Source of the DNA: Amycolatopsis sp. NBRC 101858
GTDB taxonomy: Bacteria > Actinomycetota > Actinomycetes > Mycobacteriales > Pseudonocardiaceae
Direction of reading: 5' to 3'
Length of the DNA stretch: 64,000 nucleotides
Assembly (NCBI RefSeq): GCF_030269325.1
Contig: NZ_BSTD01000003.1
Coordinates: forward strand, 744,001-808,000
The notes beneath the pieces are model-generated. The model was given only the letters and a program-made list of their open reading frames with translations, did not search any database and had not been told where the DNA came from. Shown here piece after piece: positions 18,401-24,852 of the stretch. The position numbers and the translations under genes are program-made. Within the stretch, counting starts at the first letter, position 1; every line of letters begins with the position of its first letter.

Positions 18401-19632
18401 GTCTCAGCGTGCAGGGTGCGCGGCAGCAGCTCGTTGCGCAGCGCCATCACCATCTTGATCACGCCGCCGACGCCGGCCGCGGCCTGCGTGTGGCCGAAGT
18501 TCGACTTCGCCGAGCCCAGCCACAGCGGCGCCCCGCCCGCGCGTTCGCGGCCGTAGGTCGCCAGCAGCGCCTGCGCCTCGATCGGGTCGCCCAGGGTGGT
18601 CCCGGTTCCGTGACCTTCGACGACGTCGACGTCCGCGGCGGACAGTCCGGCGTCGGCGAGCGCGGCACGGATGACGCGTTGCTGCGAAGGCCCGTTCGGC
18701 GCGGTGAGCCCGCTGCTCGCGCCGTCGGAATTGACGGCCGAGCCGCGCACCACCGCGAGCACCGGGTGGCCGTTGCGGCGCGCGTCGGAAAGCCTTTCCA
18801 GCAAAAGGAAACCGGCGCCCTCGCCCCAGCCCGTGCCGTCGGCGGCGTCGGCGTAGGAGCGGCACCGGCCGTCCGGCGAGAGACCTCGCTGCCGGCTGAA
18901 GCCGATGAACGTTACCGGCGTCGACATCACCGCGACGCCGCCGGCCAGCGCCAGCGAGCAGTCGCCGCGCCGCAGCGCTTGCGCGGCCCAGTGCAGCGCG
19001 ACGAGAGACGACGAACAGGCGGTGTCGACGGTGACCGCCGGGCCTTCCAGCCCGAAGGTGTAGGCCACCCGGCCGGAGGCGATGCTGGCCGCACTGCCGT
19101 TGCCCACATAGCCTTCGAGGCTCGCGGGCAGGTCGGTCAGGCGCGTGGCGTAGTCGTTGTACATCACCCCGGCGAACACGCCGGTGCTGCTGCCGCGCAG
19201 CGACGCGGGGTCGATCCCGCCGCGTTCGAAGGCCTCCCAGGCCGTTTCGAGCAGCAGCCGCTGCTGCGGGTCGATCGTCTGCGCCTCGCGCGGGGAGATG
19301 CCGAAGAACTCCGGGTCGAACTCGTCCGCGTCGTGCAGGAAGCCGCCCTGACGGGTGTAGACCTTCCCGGCGCGGTCCGGGTCGGGGTCGTAGAGCGCGT
19401 CGAGGTCCCAGCCGCGGTTGACGGGAAACCCCGAGATCGCGTCGCGGCCCGAGGCCACGACGTCCCAGAGATCCTCCGGCGAGCGGACGCCGCCGGGGAA
19501 CCGGCAGCTCATCCCCACGATCGCGATCGGCTCGTGCTCCCGGTCCTCGGCGTCGCGCAGCCGTTCGCGCGTCCGGTACAGGTCCGCGGTGACCTTCTTC
19601 AGGTACCCGCGCAGCTTGTCGTCGTCGCTCAT
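9403..19632 (-). CDS. Bimodular type I polyketide synthase (KS-AT-KR-ACP / KS-AT-DH-ER-KR-ACP)
   Basis: 3409 residues from ATG 19632, which overlaps the upstream glycosyltransferase stop (ATGA). An N-terminal coiled docking helix (1-33) precedes KS1 (Cys206, His341, His381), AT1 (GHSIGE, Ser633; HAFH 726-729), KR1 (LDD 1113-1115, Tyr1168) and ACP1 (Ser1309). KS2 (Cys1535, His1670, His1708), AT2 (Ser1965; HAFH 2062-2065), DH (His2262, Asp2426), ER (HAAAGGVGMAA from 2805), KR2 (LDD 3077-3079, Tyr3134) and ACP2 (Ser3299) follow, then a C-terminal docking segment. HAFH predicts malonyl-CoA for both ATs; LDD predicts B-type ketoreduction. Expected work: add one beta-hydroxy unit, then one fully reduced unit. 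There is no loading module and no thioesterase, so both partners must be encoded elsewhere. The usual FVEVGP motif of AT1 reads FVTPGPGG. Confidence 0.97.
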   Translation of the reverse strand: MSDDDKLRGYLKKVTADLYRTRERLRDAEDREHEPIAIVGMSCRFPGGVRSPEDLWDVVASGRDAISGFPVNRGWDLDALYDPDPDRAGKVYTRQGGFLHDADEFDPEFFGISPREAQTIDPQQRLLLETAWEAFERGGIDPASLRGSSTGVFAGVMYNDYATRLTDLPASLEGYVGNGSAASIASGRVAYTFGLEGPAVTVDTACSSSLVALHWAAQALRRGDCSLALAGGVAVMSTPVTFIGFSRQRGLSPDGRCRSYADAADGTGWGEGAGFLLLERLSDARRNGHPVLAVVRGSAVNSDGASSGLTAPNGPSQQRVIRAALADAGLSAADVDVVEGHGTGTTLGDPIEAQALLATYGRERAGGAPLWLGSAKSNFGHTQAAAGVGGVIKMVMALRNELLPRTLHAETPSSKVDWDAGEVELLQEAVAWPAGERPRRAGVSSFGVSGTNAHTIIEQAPALEPVEPEGSAGLVPVVLSAKSPEALREQADRLLSHVDGHRPVDLAYSLATTRAAFEHRAVVLAETAEELRDGLTELASVGETTPGKTAYVFAGQGAQQPGMGRELYAAFPVFAEAFDEVCAGFAGLREQLFDGGDLDRTEVTQPALFAVEVALHRLLVSWGLTPDFVMGHSIGELAAAHVAGVFDLADACRLVAARARLMQSVTAEGAMAALRATEGEVRPLLGEGVAIAAVNGPEAVVVSGDVDAVEEIAARFAGSKRLRVSHAFHSPHMDSILDAFRAVAKTVAYTAPKIPVVSNVTGEPADVASAEYWVEHVRATVRFHDGMRWLAANCVTRFVTPGPGGAAAAMAGDCVPDAVVVPVLRRDRDEVRTFTEAVGRLHVAGFSPDWEAVFAGRGARVVDLPTYAFQRERYWLDGQRAVKPAGALYRVEQVPVAAEAVEAVDWHDLGADVPPVVFYRFEAEGDLVEAAHGLAREALEMLRTWLADDRYAHSKLVFVTRGLAGAAVRGLVRSAQAEHPGRFLLADEVPTVLAWGETEASYAGGRVTAPRLVESTSDETGRLDGTVLITGGAGSLGGELARHLVRTHGVRRLVLASRRGPDSPGAHELQAELATEGAEVVLAACDVTDRDALAELLGEIGSLSAVVHTAGVLDDGVVSSLTPERLDAVLRPKLDAAWHLHELTEGLSAFVLFSSAAGVLGGAGQGNYAAGNTFLDALAEHRQELGLPAVSLAWGPWGPDGGMTGQLTDADVARMRQGGVRPLSARDALALFDRALAAPDALVVPIDLATDHLDATRPLLSGLTGESPAPSGVPADALGLVRAQVAAVLGHSAASVRADRPFADLGFDSLTAVELRNALGRETGLTLPSTLIFDHPTPRALAEHLLGAADVAPAETTTRAGDEPIAIVAMSCRFPGGVSTPEQLWELLEAGRDVISPFPGDRGWDLDTLYHPDPDHPGTCYTREGGFLADAAGFDPEFFEVSPREAVAMDPQQRLLLETSWEAFERAGIDPSALRGSRTGVFAGTNGQDYSTLLRDSADDVAGHLGTGNAASVLSGRVSYTFGLEGPAVTVDTACSSSLVALHLAAQSLRSGECSLALAGGVTVMSTPAGFVEFSRQRGLAEDGRCKAFGDAADGTGWSEGAGILLLERLSDAQRNGRRVLAVLRGSAVNQDGSSNGLTAPNGPSQQRVILAALADAGLTPSDVDAVEAHGTGTRLGDPIEAQALLATYGQDRERPLWLGAIKSNLGHTQAAAGVAGVLKMVLSLNNEVLPRTLHADVPSERVDWTAGHVRLLTEPVAWPAADRPRRAAVSAFGFSGTNAHAVLEQAPASVESIVDETASLLWPLSGHTEAALAAQAAALLPVAAHDIGSALAARTAFDHRAVVLAPDRDTALTNLRLLAEGGDGPGVVRGRVSDEGRSAFLFTGQGAQRSGMGLALREAFPVFADAFDAACARFDLPLREVIAEGGERLDQTRFAQPALFAVEVALFRLLESWGLTPDFVMGHSVGELAAAHVAGVLSLDDACTLVAARGRLMQELPATGAMVAVRATEDEVRPLLTASAGIAAVNGPTSVVVSGVEEDVLGIAAHFTQLGRETKRLRTSHAFHSPLMDPMLARFREVAAGLSYQDPKIGLVSNLTGRLVTATGPEHWVRHVRDEVRFADGVARLAALGVTRFVEVGPDAVLSAMVGDCVDGEVFVTATQRRKRPDVEAVLTAVAEAHVHGFSPDWTTLVAAGERAELPTYAFQRRRFWPGSAGRTGDVATAGLAASPHPFLGATAELAGAAGVLGTGRLSLRTHPWLADHGIGGSVLFPGTAFVELAVDAGDRAGRTQVEELTLGAPLVLPATGGVRLQVLTGAPDESGACSLTIHSRPEDAAPDSPWTLHASGVLTPAVPVRGDDLTEWPPAGAELLETDGLYDRLADSGFGYGPVFQGLRKAWRHGEDVFAEVELPEDADTSAFGLHPALLDAVLHAAAFLPFAPAPNGRLPFSWRGVSLHAEGARGLRVRLTKTGPESLAIAIADSAGRAVATVDSLALREFSPDQLVARPDALYRLTWPVHDGDGVDPSWTVVGSLADVTDVPDVVVVPFATRSVREATHDALALVQTWLADERFAEAKLALLTSGAVVTEEGDGPADPALAAVWGLVRSAQSEHPGRFVLLDAGDVAELPAALATGENQVAVRAGTARVARLAKGSDALTVPAGDWRVDIADRGTLDGLTVVPCPEFAEPVAPGAVRISVRAAGVNFRDVLNTLGMYPGPATSPGLEGAGVVTAVGDGVTRFAPGDRVMGMFGGAFGPVAEVDERMLCRLPAGLSFAQGASVPVVFLTALYALTDLGDLQPGETVLVHAAAGGVGMAAVQLARQLGAEVYGTASAGKWDTLRASGLADDHIASSRTLDFEAEFRAATGGRGVDVVLDSLAGDFVDASLRLLPRGGRFLEMGKTDVRDPERVAAEHPGVRYQAFDLVEAGYDRIRELFDRLLEWFEAGVLTPVPVTAWDVRRAPAAFRHVSQAKHVGKVVLTVPAPLDPHGTVLITGGTGGLGRLLARHLADSGVRHLLLASRRGPVAEGVEELRTELASLGAETTVVACDAADREALAKLLADVPRQHPLTAVVHAAGVLDDGLVGALTPERLDAVLRPKVVAAANLDELTRDLDLSAFVLFSSAAGVLGAPGQGNYAAANAFLDALARHRRAAGLPALALAWGPWLPTGGMTASLSDADVRRMARSGLPPLPADQGLALFDAALGAPDAVLVPMLVDARVLGSTDVPEQLRGVVRTAVRRRTAGAGAAEADLRQRLAGTSGEDRRQALLDLVCAQVGAVLGYGGAETVDPLRVFKELGFDSLTAVELRNRLSAASGIRLPATLIFDYPTPAALAGYVGEELFPDSPSVEADEDQEFRAALASIPVARFREAGLLEAVLKLRDGGAAPESPDDDAFGEMGVDDLVRLALGDE

Positions 19633-20858
19633 GCCTTTTCTCCATGGGTGGATCGCACCGCACGTTCGAGCACGTCCGCCGCCCGTCGCGCACCACCGGA
19701 CGCCTGGATGGCGGCCCGCATCCCCGCGACCTCGGCCGCCACGGCCGCGTCGGCGGCGACGGCCAGGACGGCGTCGCGCACGTCGTCCCCGGTCACGTCG
19801 TCCAGCAGCGCCCGGCCCAGTCCCAGCCGCTCGACCTGCTGCGCCGTCACCCGCGCCTCCGGGCGCTGCGGCACGGCGACCACCGGGACGCCGTGGCCGA
19901 ACGCGTCCATCAGGGAGCCCGTCCCCGCCTGGCAGACGACGACGTCGGTGTGCGGCAGAACCGCGCGGTGGTCGAGCCAGGAGTGCAGCTCGACGTTGTC
20001 CGGCATGGCCGCCGCGACGTCGTCGCCGACGTGCCCGGCGGTGGTCATCACGACCCGCCAGCCGGTGCCCGCGAACGCCTGCCCGCACGCGGTGAAGAAC
20101 CCGGGGTTGCTGTTGGAGGAGGTGCCCAGCGACACCAGGACGACCGGGACGTCCTCGGCGGGGGCGGCCCAGCCGTCGGCGGCCGCGCCGTCGTCGCCGG
20201 TCGGGCCGACGAACACGAAGTCGTCGCCGAAGCACTCCGGGCGGAGCTGGAAGGCGCGGGGCACGAACACGAGGTTCGCCACGACCTCGCCGCCGCCGGG
20301 CGGGAACTCCGGCGGGGTGTCCAGGCCGAACTGCCCGAGCAGCGCCGTGATGCGCTCGCCGCACGCCGCCAGCGCGGGGTGGGCGGGGTCGAGCGGCGGG
20401 CCTTCGAGCTCGGTCTCGCTGCCGTTGAGGGGCACTTCGTCGTTGCCGCCGAAGCCGGCGAACAGGCGGACGACACCACAGCCGGCGCGCCGCGCGACCA
20501 GCGTGCCGACGTCGGTGCTCAGCACGTCCTGGACCACGAGGTCCACCGGGCGGTCCGCAAACTCCGGCCACGCGGCGGCGAGCGGGGCGTAGGCCTCGTC
20601 GAGGTAGTGCGCGAGGACCCCGGCGAGGTCGTCGGCGGTGTGCACGTCCGGCATCGACTCCGGGAACGCGGACGGGTAGGTCACCACTCTCGCGCCGGTC
20701 TCGGCGACCACACCGGCGAACCGCTCGGCGACCACGTACGACACTTCGTGCCCGCGCGAAAGCAGCTCGCGCACGACCGGCAGCGTCGGCCGGAGGTGAC
20801 CGAAACCCGGAAAACCGAAGAAGGCGACATGCCCGCCGGAGACGTCCACGCCGGTCAC
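19629..20858 (-). CDS. GT1-family glycosyltransferase
   Basis: About 409 residues from GTG 20858; GTG 20849 with AGGG upstream is an equal alternative. The N-terminus VAFFGFPGFGHLRPTLPVV matches macrolide glycosyltransferases. The C-terminal half has VVLVSLGTSSNSNPGFF, HSWLDHRAVLPHTDVVVCQAGTGSLMDA and the donor loop VPQRPEARVTAQQVERLGLG. Its stop overlaps the PKS start codon (ATGA), so glycosyltransferase and PKS are one translationally coupled unit, good evidence that the polyketide is glycosylated. The sugar donor is probably made by the divergent deoxysugar operon at 21015. Confidence 0.85.
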   Translation of the reverse strand: MTGVDVSGGHVAFFGFPGFGHLRPTLPVVRELLSRGHEVSYVVAERFAGVVAETGARVVTYPSAFPESMPDVHTADDLAGVLAHYLDEAYAPLAAAWPEFADRPVDLVVQDVLSTDVGTLVARRAGCGVVRLFAGFGGNDEVPLNGSETELEGPPLDPAHPALAACGERITALLGQFGLDTPPEFPPGGGEVVANLVFVPRAFQLRPECFGDDFVFVGPTGDDGAAADGWAAPAEDVPVVLVSLGTSSNSNPGFFTACGQAFAGTGWRVVMTTAGHVGDDVAAAMPDNVELHSWLDHRAVLPHTDVVVCQAGTGSLMDAFGHGVPVVAVPQRPEARVTAQQVERLGLGRALLDDVTGDDVRDAVLAVAADAAVAAEVAGMRAAIQASGGARRAADVLERAVRSTHGEKA

Positions 20859-21014
20859 CCTAGGTCGGCCGGGAGCGCCCACCGGGTCGTGCACAGGAAA
20901 TCCGATGATTCGCCTAGTGTCACCGCGGCGCCCGGCGAAAGACCAGCATTCCTCCTAGTTTCTCCTCGCTACAAATAGGACATCCCGTCCGCCGGCCACG
21001 CGAGGTGAAAATCC
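20859..21014. promoter_or_regulatory. Divergent promoter region for PKS and deoxysugar operons
   Basis: 156 bases separate the glycosyltransferase/PKS unit (minus) from the deoxysugar operon (plus), so both promoters must lie here. A GAGGTG ribosome-binding site at 21002-21007 serves the plus-strand gene. I see no clear operator. Confidence 0.5.
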
Positions 21015-22460
21015 ATGGAGCGTCACACTGGAACCGGCTTGCTCCGCAAACCGGACGTGACGTTGCCACACCGGCTCGCCAAGTCCGCGGCCGCCACCGA
21101 CGGCGTCGCGACGCCGAACGCCGTGGTCGCCAAGTGGATCGAGGATCGCAACCTGGCCCACCGCCACGAGGTCCGCCGGATCGAGTTCGGCGAGCTCCGG
21201 CAGTGGGGGTTCGACGCCGGCTCCGGGAACCTGCGGCACGAAAGCGGCCGGTTCTTCGGTGTCGAAGGGCTCGAGGTCGACACCGACCACGGCCCGGTCA
21301 CGCACTGGTCGCAGCCCATCATCAACCAGCCGGAAATCGGTATCCTGGGCATCCTCGTCAAGGAGATCGACGGGGTCCTGCACTGCCTGATGCAGGCGAA
21401 GTCCGAGCCGGGCAACGTCAACGGCGTCCAGGTCTCGCCGACGGTCCAGGCGACCAAGAGCAACTACACCCGCGTGCACGGCGGGCGGCCGGTCCCCTAC
21501 CTGGACCACTTCCGCGACCCGGACCCGGAAACCGTGCTCGCCGACGTCCTGCAGTCCGAGCAGGGTTCCTGGTTCTACCGCAAGCGCAACCGGAACATGA
21601 TCGTCGAGGCCGCGGAGTTCGCCGGCGAAGACGACCTGCCCGACGACTTCCGCTGGCTCACCCTCGGCCAGCTGCACGAGCTGCTCAAGCAGGACAACCT
21701 GGTCAACATGGACGCCCGCACGGTGCTGTCCTGCATGCCGGCCGGGCTCGAAGGCCACGAGGCCGACGCCGTGAGCGACCTCGCCGCGGCGGTGGCCCGC
21801 TCGTCGGCCCAGCCCACCGGCAGCCTGCACACCCGCACCGAGGTGCTCAGCTGGATCACCTCGCGCCAGGCCCAGCACGTCGTGCGCACCAGCTCGCTGC
21901 CGCTGGGCGAGGTCGCGAACTGGGTCCGGACGCCGTCGGAGATCTCGCACGAGCTCGGCCTGTTCTTCAGCATCATCGCCGTCGACATCACCACCGAGGG
22001 GCGCGAAGTCGCGCAGTGGACCCAGCCGCTGGTCCGGCCGCACGGCGCGGGCGTGGTGGCCCTGCTGGTGAAACGCGTCGACGGGGTGCTGCACGCCCTG
22101 CTCAACGCGCGCGTCGAACCCGGCTACCTCGACGTGGTGGAGCTCGCCCCGACCGTGCAGTGCACGCCGGACAACTACGTGCTCACCCCGGCCGCGGACC
22201 GGCCGCCGTTCCTCGACATGGTGCTGGGCAGACGCGAAGACCAAGTGCTCTTCTCCGCCCAGCTTTCCGAAGAGGGCGGCCGGTTCCACCACGCGTACAG
22301 CGACTACCAGATCATCGAGGTGCCCGCGGACTTCCCGGACGCCGGGCTGGCCGACTTCCGGTGGCTCACCCTCAACCAGCTCAACGAGCTGCTGCGGCAC
22401 AGCCACTACGTCAACGTGCAGGCCCGCAGCCTGATCGCGTGCCTGCGGGGGCTGCGGTGA
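21015..22460 (+). CDS. NDP-hexose 2,3-dehydratase
   Basis: 481 residues, the usual length of the TylX3/EvaA-type enzyme that removes water from NDP-4-keto-6-deoxyglucose as the first step of 2-deoxygenation. The protein is an internal duplication, as in the family: VTHWSQPIINQPEIG...GVQVSPTVQATKSNY near residues 95-160 is repeated as VAQWTQPLVRPHGAG...VELAPTVQCTPDNY near 335-400, each followed by an FRWLTLxQLxELL segment. GAGGTG precedes ATG 21015. The next gene overlaps by GTGA. It commits the operon to a 2,6-dideoxysugar. Confidence 0.93.
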   Translation: MERHTGTGLLRKPDVTLPHRLAKSAAATDGVATPNAVVAKWIEDRNLAHRHEVRRIEFGELRQWGFDAGSGNLRHESGRFFGVEGLEVDTDHGPVTHWSQPIINQPEIGILGILVKEIDGVLHCLMQAKSEPGNVNGVQVSPTVQATKSNYTRVHGGRPVPYLDHFRDPDPETVLADVLQSEQGSWFYRKRNRNMIVEAAEFAGEDDLPDDFRWLTLGQLHELLKQDNLVNMDARTVLSCMPAGLEGHEADAVSDLAAAVARSSAQPTGSLHTRTEVLSWITSRQAQHVVRTSSLPLGEVANWVRTPSEISHELGLFFSIIAVDITTEGREVAQWTQPLVRPHGAGVVALLVKRVDGVLHALLNARVEPGYLDVVELAPTVQCTPDNYVLTPAADRPPFLDMVLGRREDQVLFSAQLSEEGGRFHHAYSDYQIIEVPADFPDAGLADFRWLTLNQLNELLRHSHYVNVQARSLIACLRGLR

Positions 22461-23455
22461 GCCGGGCCCTGCGGCTCGGCGCGCTGGGCTGCTCGTCGAT
22501 CGCCGCGCGGCGCACGCTGCCCGCCGCGGCCGCCGTGGCCGAACTGGCGCTGACCGCCGTCGCGGCCCGCTCGCCGGAGAAGGCCGCGGAGTTCGCCGCG
22601 CGCTTCCACGCCACGCCGACGACCTACGACGAGCTGCTGGACCGCTCCGACGTCGACGCCGTGTACGTCTCCCTGCCGACCAGCCTGCACCACGAGTGGA
22701 CCAGGAAGGCGCTGCTGGCCGGGAAGCACGTGCTGTGCGAGAAGCCGCTCACGCTCAACCTCGAGCAGGCCCAGGACCTGGCCGAGCTGGCCACGAAGCT
22801 GAACCTGGTGCTGCGCGAGAACTTCACGTTCATCCACCACCCCCAGCACACGCGGGTGCGCGACCTGCTCGACACCGGCCGCCTCGGCGACCTCCGGACG
22901 TTCACCGCGTCGTTCGGCATCCCGCCGCTGCCCGCCGACGACATCCGCTACCAGCCCTCGCTCGGCGGCGGGGCGCTGCTCGACGTCGGCGTCTACCCGC
23001 TGCGCGCGGCGCTTTTCCTGCTCGGCCCCGACCTGCGGGTCACCGGCGCCACGCTGCGGTTCGACGAGGGCGGCGTGGACGTCGCCGGGCACGCGCTGCT
23101 CACCTCGGCGACCGGCGTCACCGCGTCCCTCGACTTCGGTTTCCAGCACAGCTACCGCTCGCGCTACGAGCTCTGGGGCAGCGCCGCCGCGCTGTCGCTG
23201 GACCGCGCCTTCACCCCGCCGCCGGGCCGGCAACCGGTGCTGCGCATCGAAGAACAGGACCACGTCGAAGAACTATGGCTGCCCCCGGCGCACCAGTTCG
23301 AGCTGTCGCTGCGCTCGTTCGCCGTCGCCGCGCTGGCCGGGCGCGACGACTCCGAGGCGGCGTGGCTCGCCTCTTCCGTGGACACCGCGCGGCTCGCCGA
23401 CGAGGTCTTCTCGAACGCGGCCGGGCTGTCCGACGACCGGACGGTGGCCCGCTGA
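22457..23455 (+). CDS. NDP-hexose 3-ketoreductase (Gfo/Idh/MocA family)
   Basis: 332 residues, starting at GTG 22457 inside the previous stop (GTGA). The Rossmann motif LGALGCSSIAARRTLP is at the N-terminus; the conserved VLCEKPLTLN with its catalytic-type Lys is near residue 95; the C-terminal beta-sheet domain has GGGALLDVGVYPLRAALFLLG. It fits the reductase (KijD10/TylCI-like) that reduces the 3-keto intermediate released by the 2,3-dehydratase. Which C3 configuration results cannot be read directly. Confidence 0.9.
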   Translation: MSRALRLGALGCSSIAARRTLPAAAAVAELALTAVAARSPEKAAEFAARFHATPTTYDELLDRSDVDAVYVSLPTSLHHEWTRKALLAGKHVLCEKPLTLNLEQAQDLAELATKLNLVLRENFTFIHHPQHTRVRDLLDTGRLGDLRTFTASFGIPPLPADDIRYQPSLGGGALLDVGVYPLRAALFLLGPDLRVTGATLRFDEGGVDVAGHALLTSATGVTASLDFGFQHSYRSRYELWGSAAALSLDRAFTPPPGRQPVLRIEEQDHVEELWLPPAHQFELSLRSFAVAALAGRDDSEAAWLASSVDTARLADEVFSNAAGLSDDRTVAR

Positions 23456-24246
23456 TGGAGATCATCGGGAACGGCTTCATCGCGCACCACACCCGGCAGC
23501 ACTTCGGCGACCGCTACCCGGACGTCACCCTCATCGCGGCGGGCGTCTCGACGGTGCTCGTCGACGACGTGTCGGCGTTCCAGCGCGAGTCCACGCTGGT
23601 CTACGACGTGATCGACCGCTGCCGGGCCACCGGCCGCACGGTGATCTTCCTGTCCACCGCCTCGACCGGCATGTACGGCGCCGACCAGTCGGTCGGCAGC
23701 GAGGGCGGCGCGGTCTTCCCGCTCACGCCCTACGGCAGGCACAAGCTGTGCCTCGAACACGTCTGCGCGCTCTCCGGCGCGCGGTGGCTCGTCCTGCGGC
23801 TGTCGCACATCGTCGGGCCGGGCCAGGCACCGCACCAGCTGCTGCCGTCCCTGACGCGCCAGGTGCTCTCGGGCTCGGTCACGCTGCACTCCGGGGTCTC
23901 CCGGGACCTGCTCGACGTCGGCGACATGATGCGGATGATCGATTCGCTGCTCGGCCAGGGCATCCGGGACGAGGTCGTCAACGTGGCGTCGGGCCGGTCC
24001 GAGGCGATCGAGGACATCGTCGACGGGCTGGAGGAGCGCCTCGGCACGCGTGCCGAGCGCACCCTCGTCGAGATGCCGGCCAAGCGCGGCGACGTGCGGA
24101 TCGACAAGCTGCGGTCGCTGGTCACCGGGTACGACGACTTCGGCATCGGCCCGGGCTACCTGAAGCTGCTGCTGGACCGCAACATCGACGAGCTGGCCGC
24201 GAGCGCCCGCCGGCACCTCGCGGCCACTGCCGCGGTCAGCGCCTGA
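23455..24246 (+). CDS. NDP-4-keto-6-deoxyhexose 4-ketoreductase (extended SDR family)
   Basis: 263 residues from ATG 23455, which shares one base with the previous stop (TGATG). It is a short NAD-dependent epimerase/dehydratase-type protein: the N-terminal IIGNGFIAHH glycine motif, Ser of FLSTASTGMYG, the YxxxK pair in TPYGRHK, and LRLSHIVGPGQ. It should reduce C4 and finish the sugar. The operon lacks a 3,5-epimerase, 4,6-dehydratase and nucleotidylyltransferase; without an epimerase elsewhere the product would be a D-2,6-dideoxyhexose such as an olivose or digitoxose type (inference). Confidence 0.82.
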   Translation: MEIIGNGFIAHHTRQHFGDRYPDVTLIAAGVSTVLVDDVSAFQRESTLVYDVIDRCRATGRTVIFLSTASTGMYGADQSVGSEGGAVFPLTPYGRHKLCLEHVCALSGARWLVLRLSHIVGPGQAPHQLLPSLTRQVLSGSVTLHSGVSRDLLDVGDMMRMIDSLLGQGIRDEVVNVASGRSEAIEDIVDGLEERLGTRAERTLVEMPAKRGDVRIDKLRSLVTGYDDFGIGPGYLKLLLDRNIDELAASARRHLAATAAVSA

Positions 24247-24852
24247 TCCTTTTCCGTCCCTTGTGGACGATCGCTTTCCCCGGCCGTCTTAAGTGGTTGC
24301 GGCACGACGTCCGGCGCACCGTACTGGGGGCTGGGTGCACCGGACGTCGTACCTCGCAGGCGGGAGGGGGGAGTGCTCCCGCCGGGCCTTCGGCCGCCCG
24401 CTCAGGGCGGCGCAGGGCGGGGAGAACCCGGCTCGGTGTCGCCGCCGGCGTTCCCGTGCTCGATCATCGGTTTCCCCCTCCCCGTGGGCGCCTCGCCCGC
24501 GCGGGGCCCAGTGATCAGCTAACCGGGTGCGGCCGTCGTACGGCTAGCGGAAAAGGTCGCTGCCGGTGACAACCTAAGTTGATCGTCTCGGGACGAGTGG
24601 TCCACGAATGGAGTAGGAAGCAACTCTCGAATTGCGTTCTTCGTGTTCCGGATCGACATTCCCGCGCGGAAAGAATGGCGTTGCTCCGAATGCCGCACCT
24701 GTACGCGAGGGCAGGGTCGGCGGCCGCCCGTACCCCACCTGACCTGGCGGTGTTGACCACGCCGCCGCCGCGTACCTAGCGTTCGGCGACCCCCACCCCG
24801 CGGACGCGTGCCGCCGCCACGGTCGCCGCCGCCCCTCCCCGAGGAGGCGCCC
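24247..24852. other. 606-base non-coding gap with two hairpins
   Basis: No gene is seen. Hairpins at 24303-24349 (11-bp perfect outer stem, then one mismatch and four more pairs) and 24359-24383 (GGCGGGAG with CTCCCGCC) follow the deoxysugar operon and may end it. The rest would hold the GH64 promoter; a GAGGAGG ribosome-binding site is at 24841-24847. Confidence 0.6.
24303..24349 (+). terminator. Probable terminator hairpin of the deoxysugar operon
   Basis: ACGACGTCCGG at 24303-24313 pairs perfectly with CCGGACGTCGT at 24339-24349, and inner bases extend the stem. There is no T-run after it, so it may be a pause or processing structure rather than an intrinsic terminator. Confidence 0.5.

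Noticed and set aside
9403..19632. Long direct repeats between KS-AT-ACP regions
   Set aside because: These are homologous PKS modules, expected for modular synthases, not mobile or recent duplications.
19633..20571. 313-codon N-terminal extension of the PKS frame
   Set aside because: It overlaps the glycosyltransferase in another frame and has no domain. The docking helix and ATGA-coupled ATG 19632 mark the real start.
15601..20592. Very long (about 1660-codon) plus-strand open frame opposite the PKS
   Set aside because: It is the antisense shadow of high-GC PKS codons, rich in Arg, Gly and Ala with no domain. The minus-strand frame carries every PKS motif.
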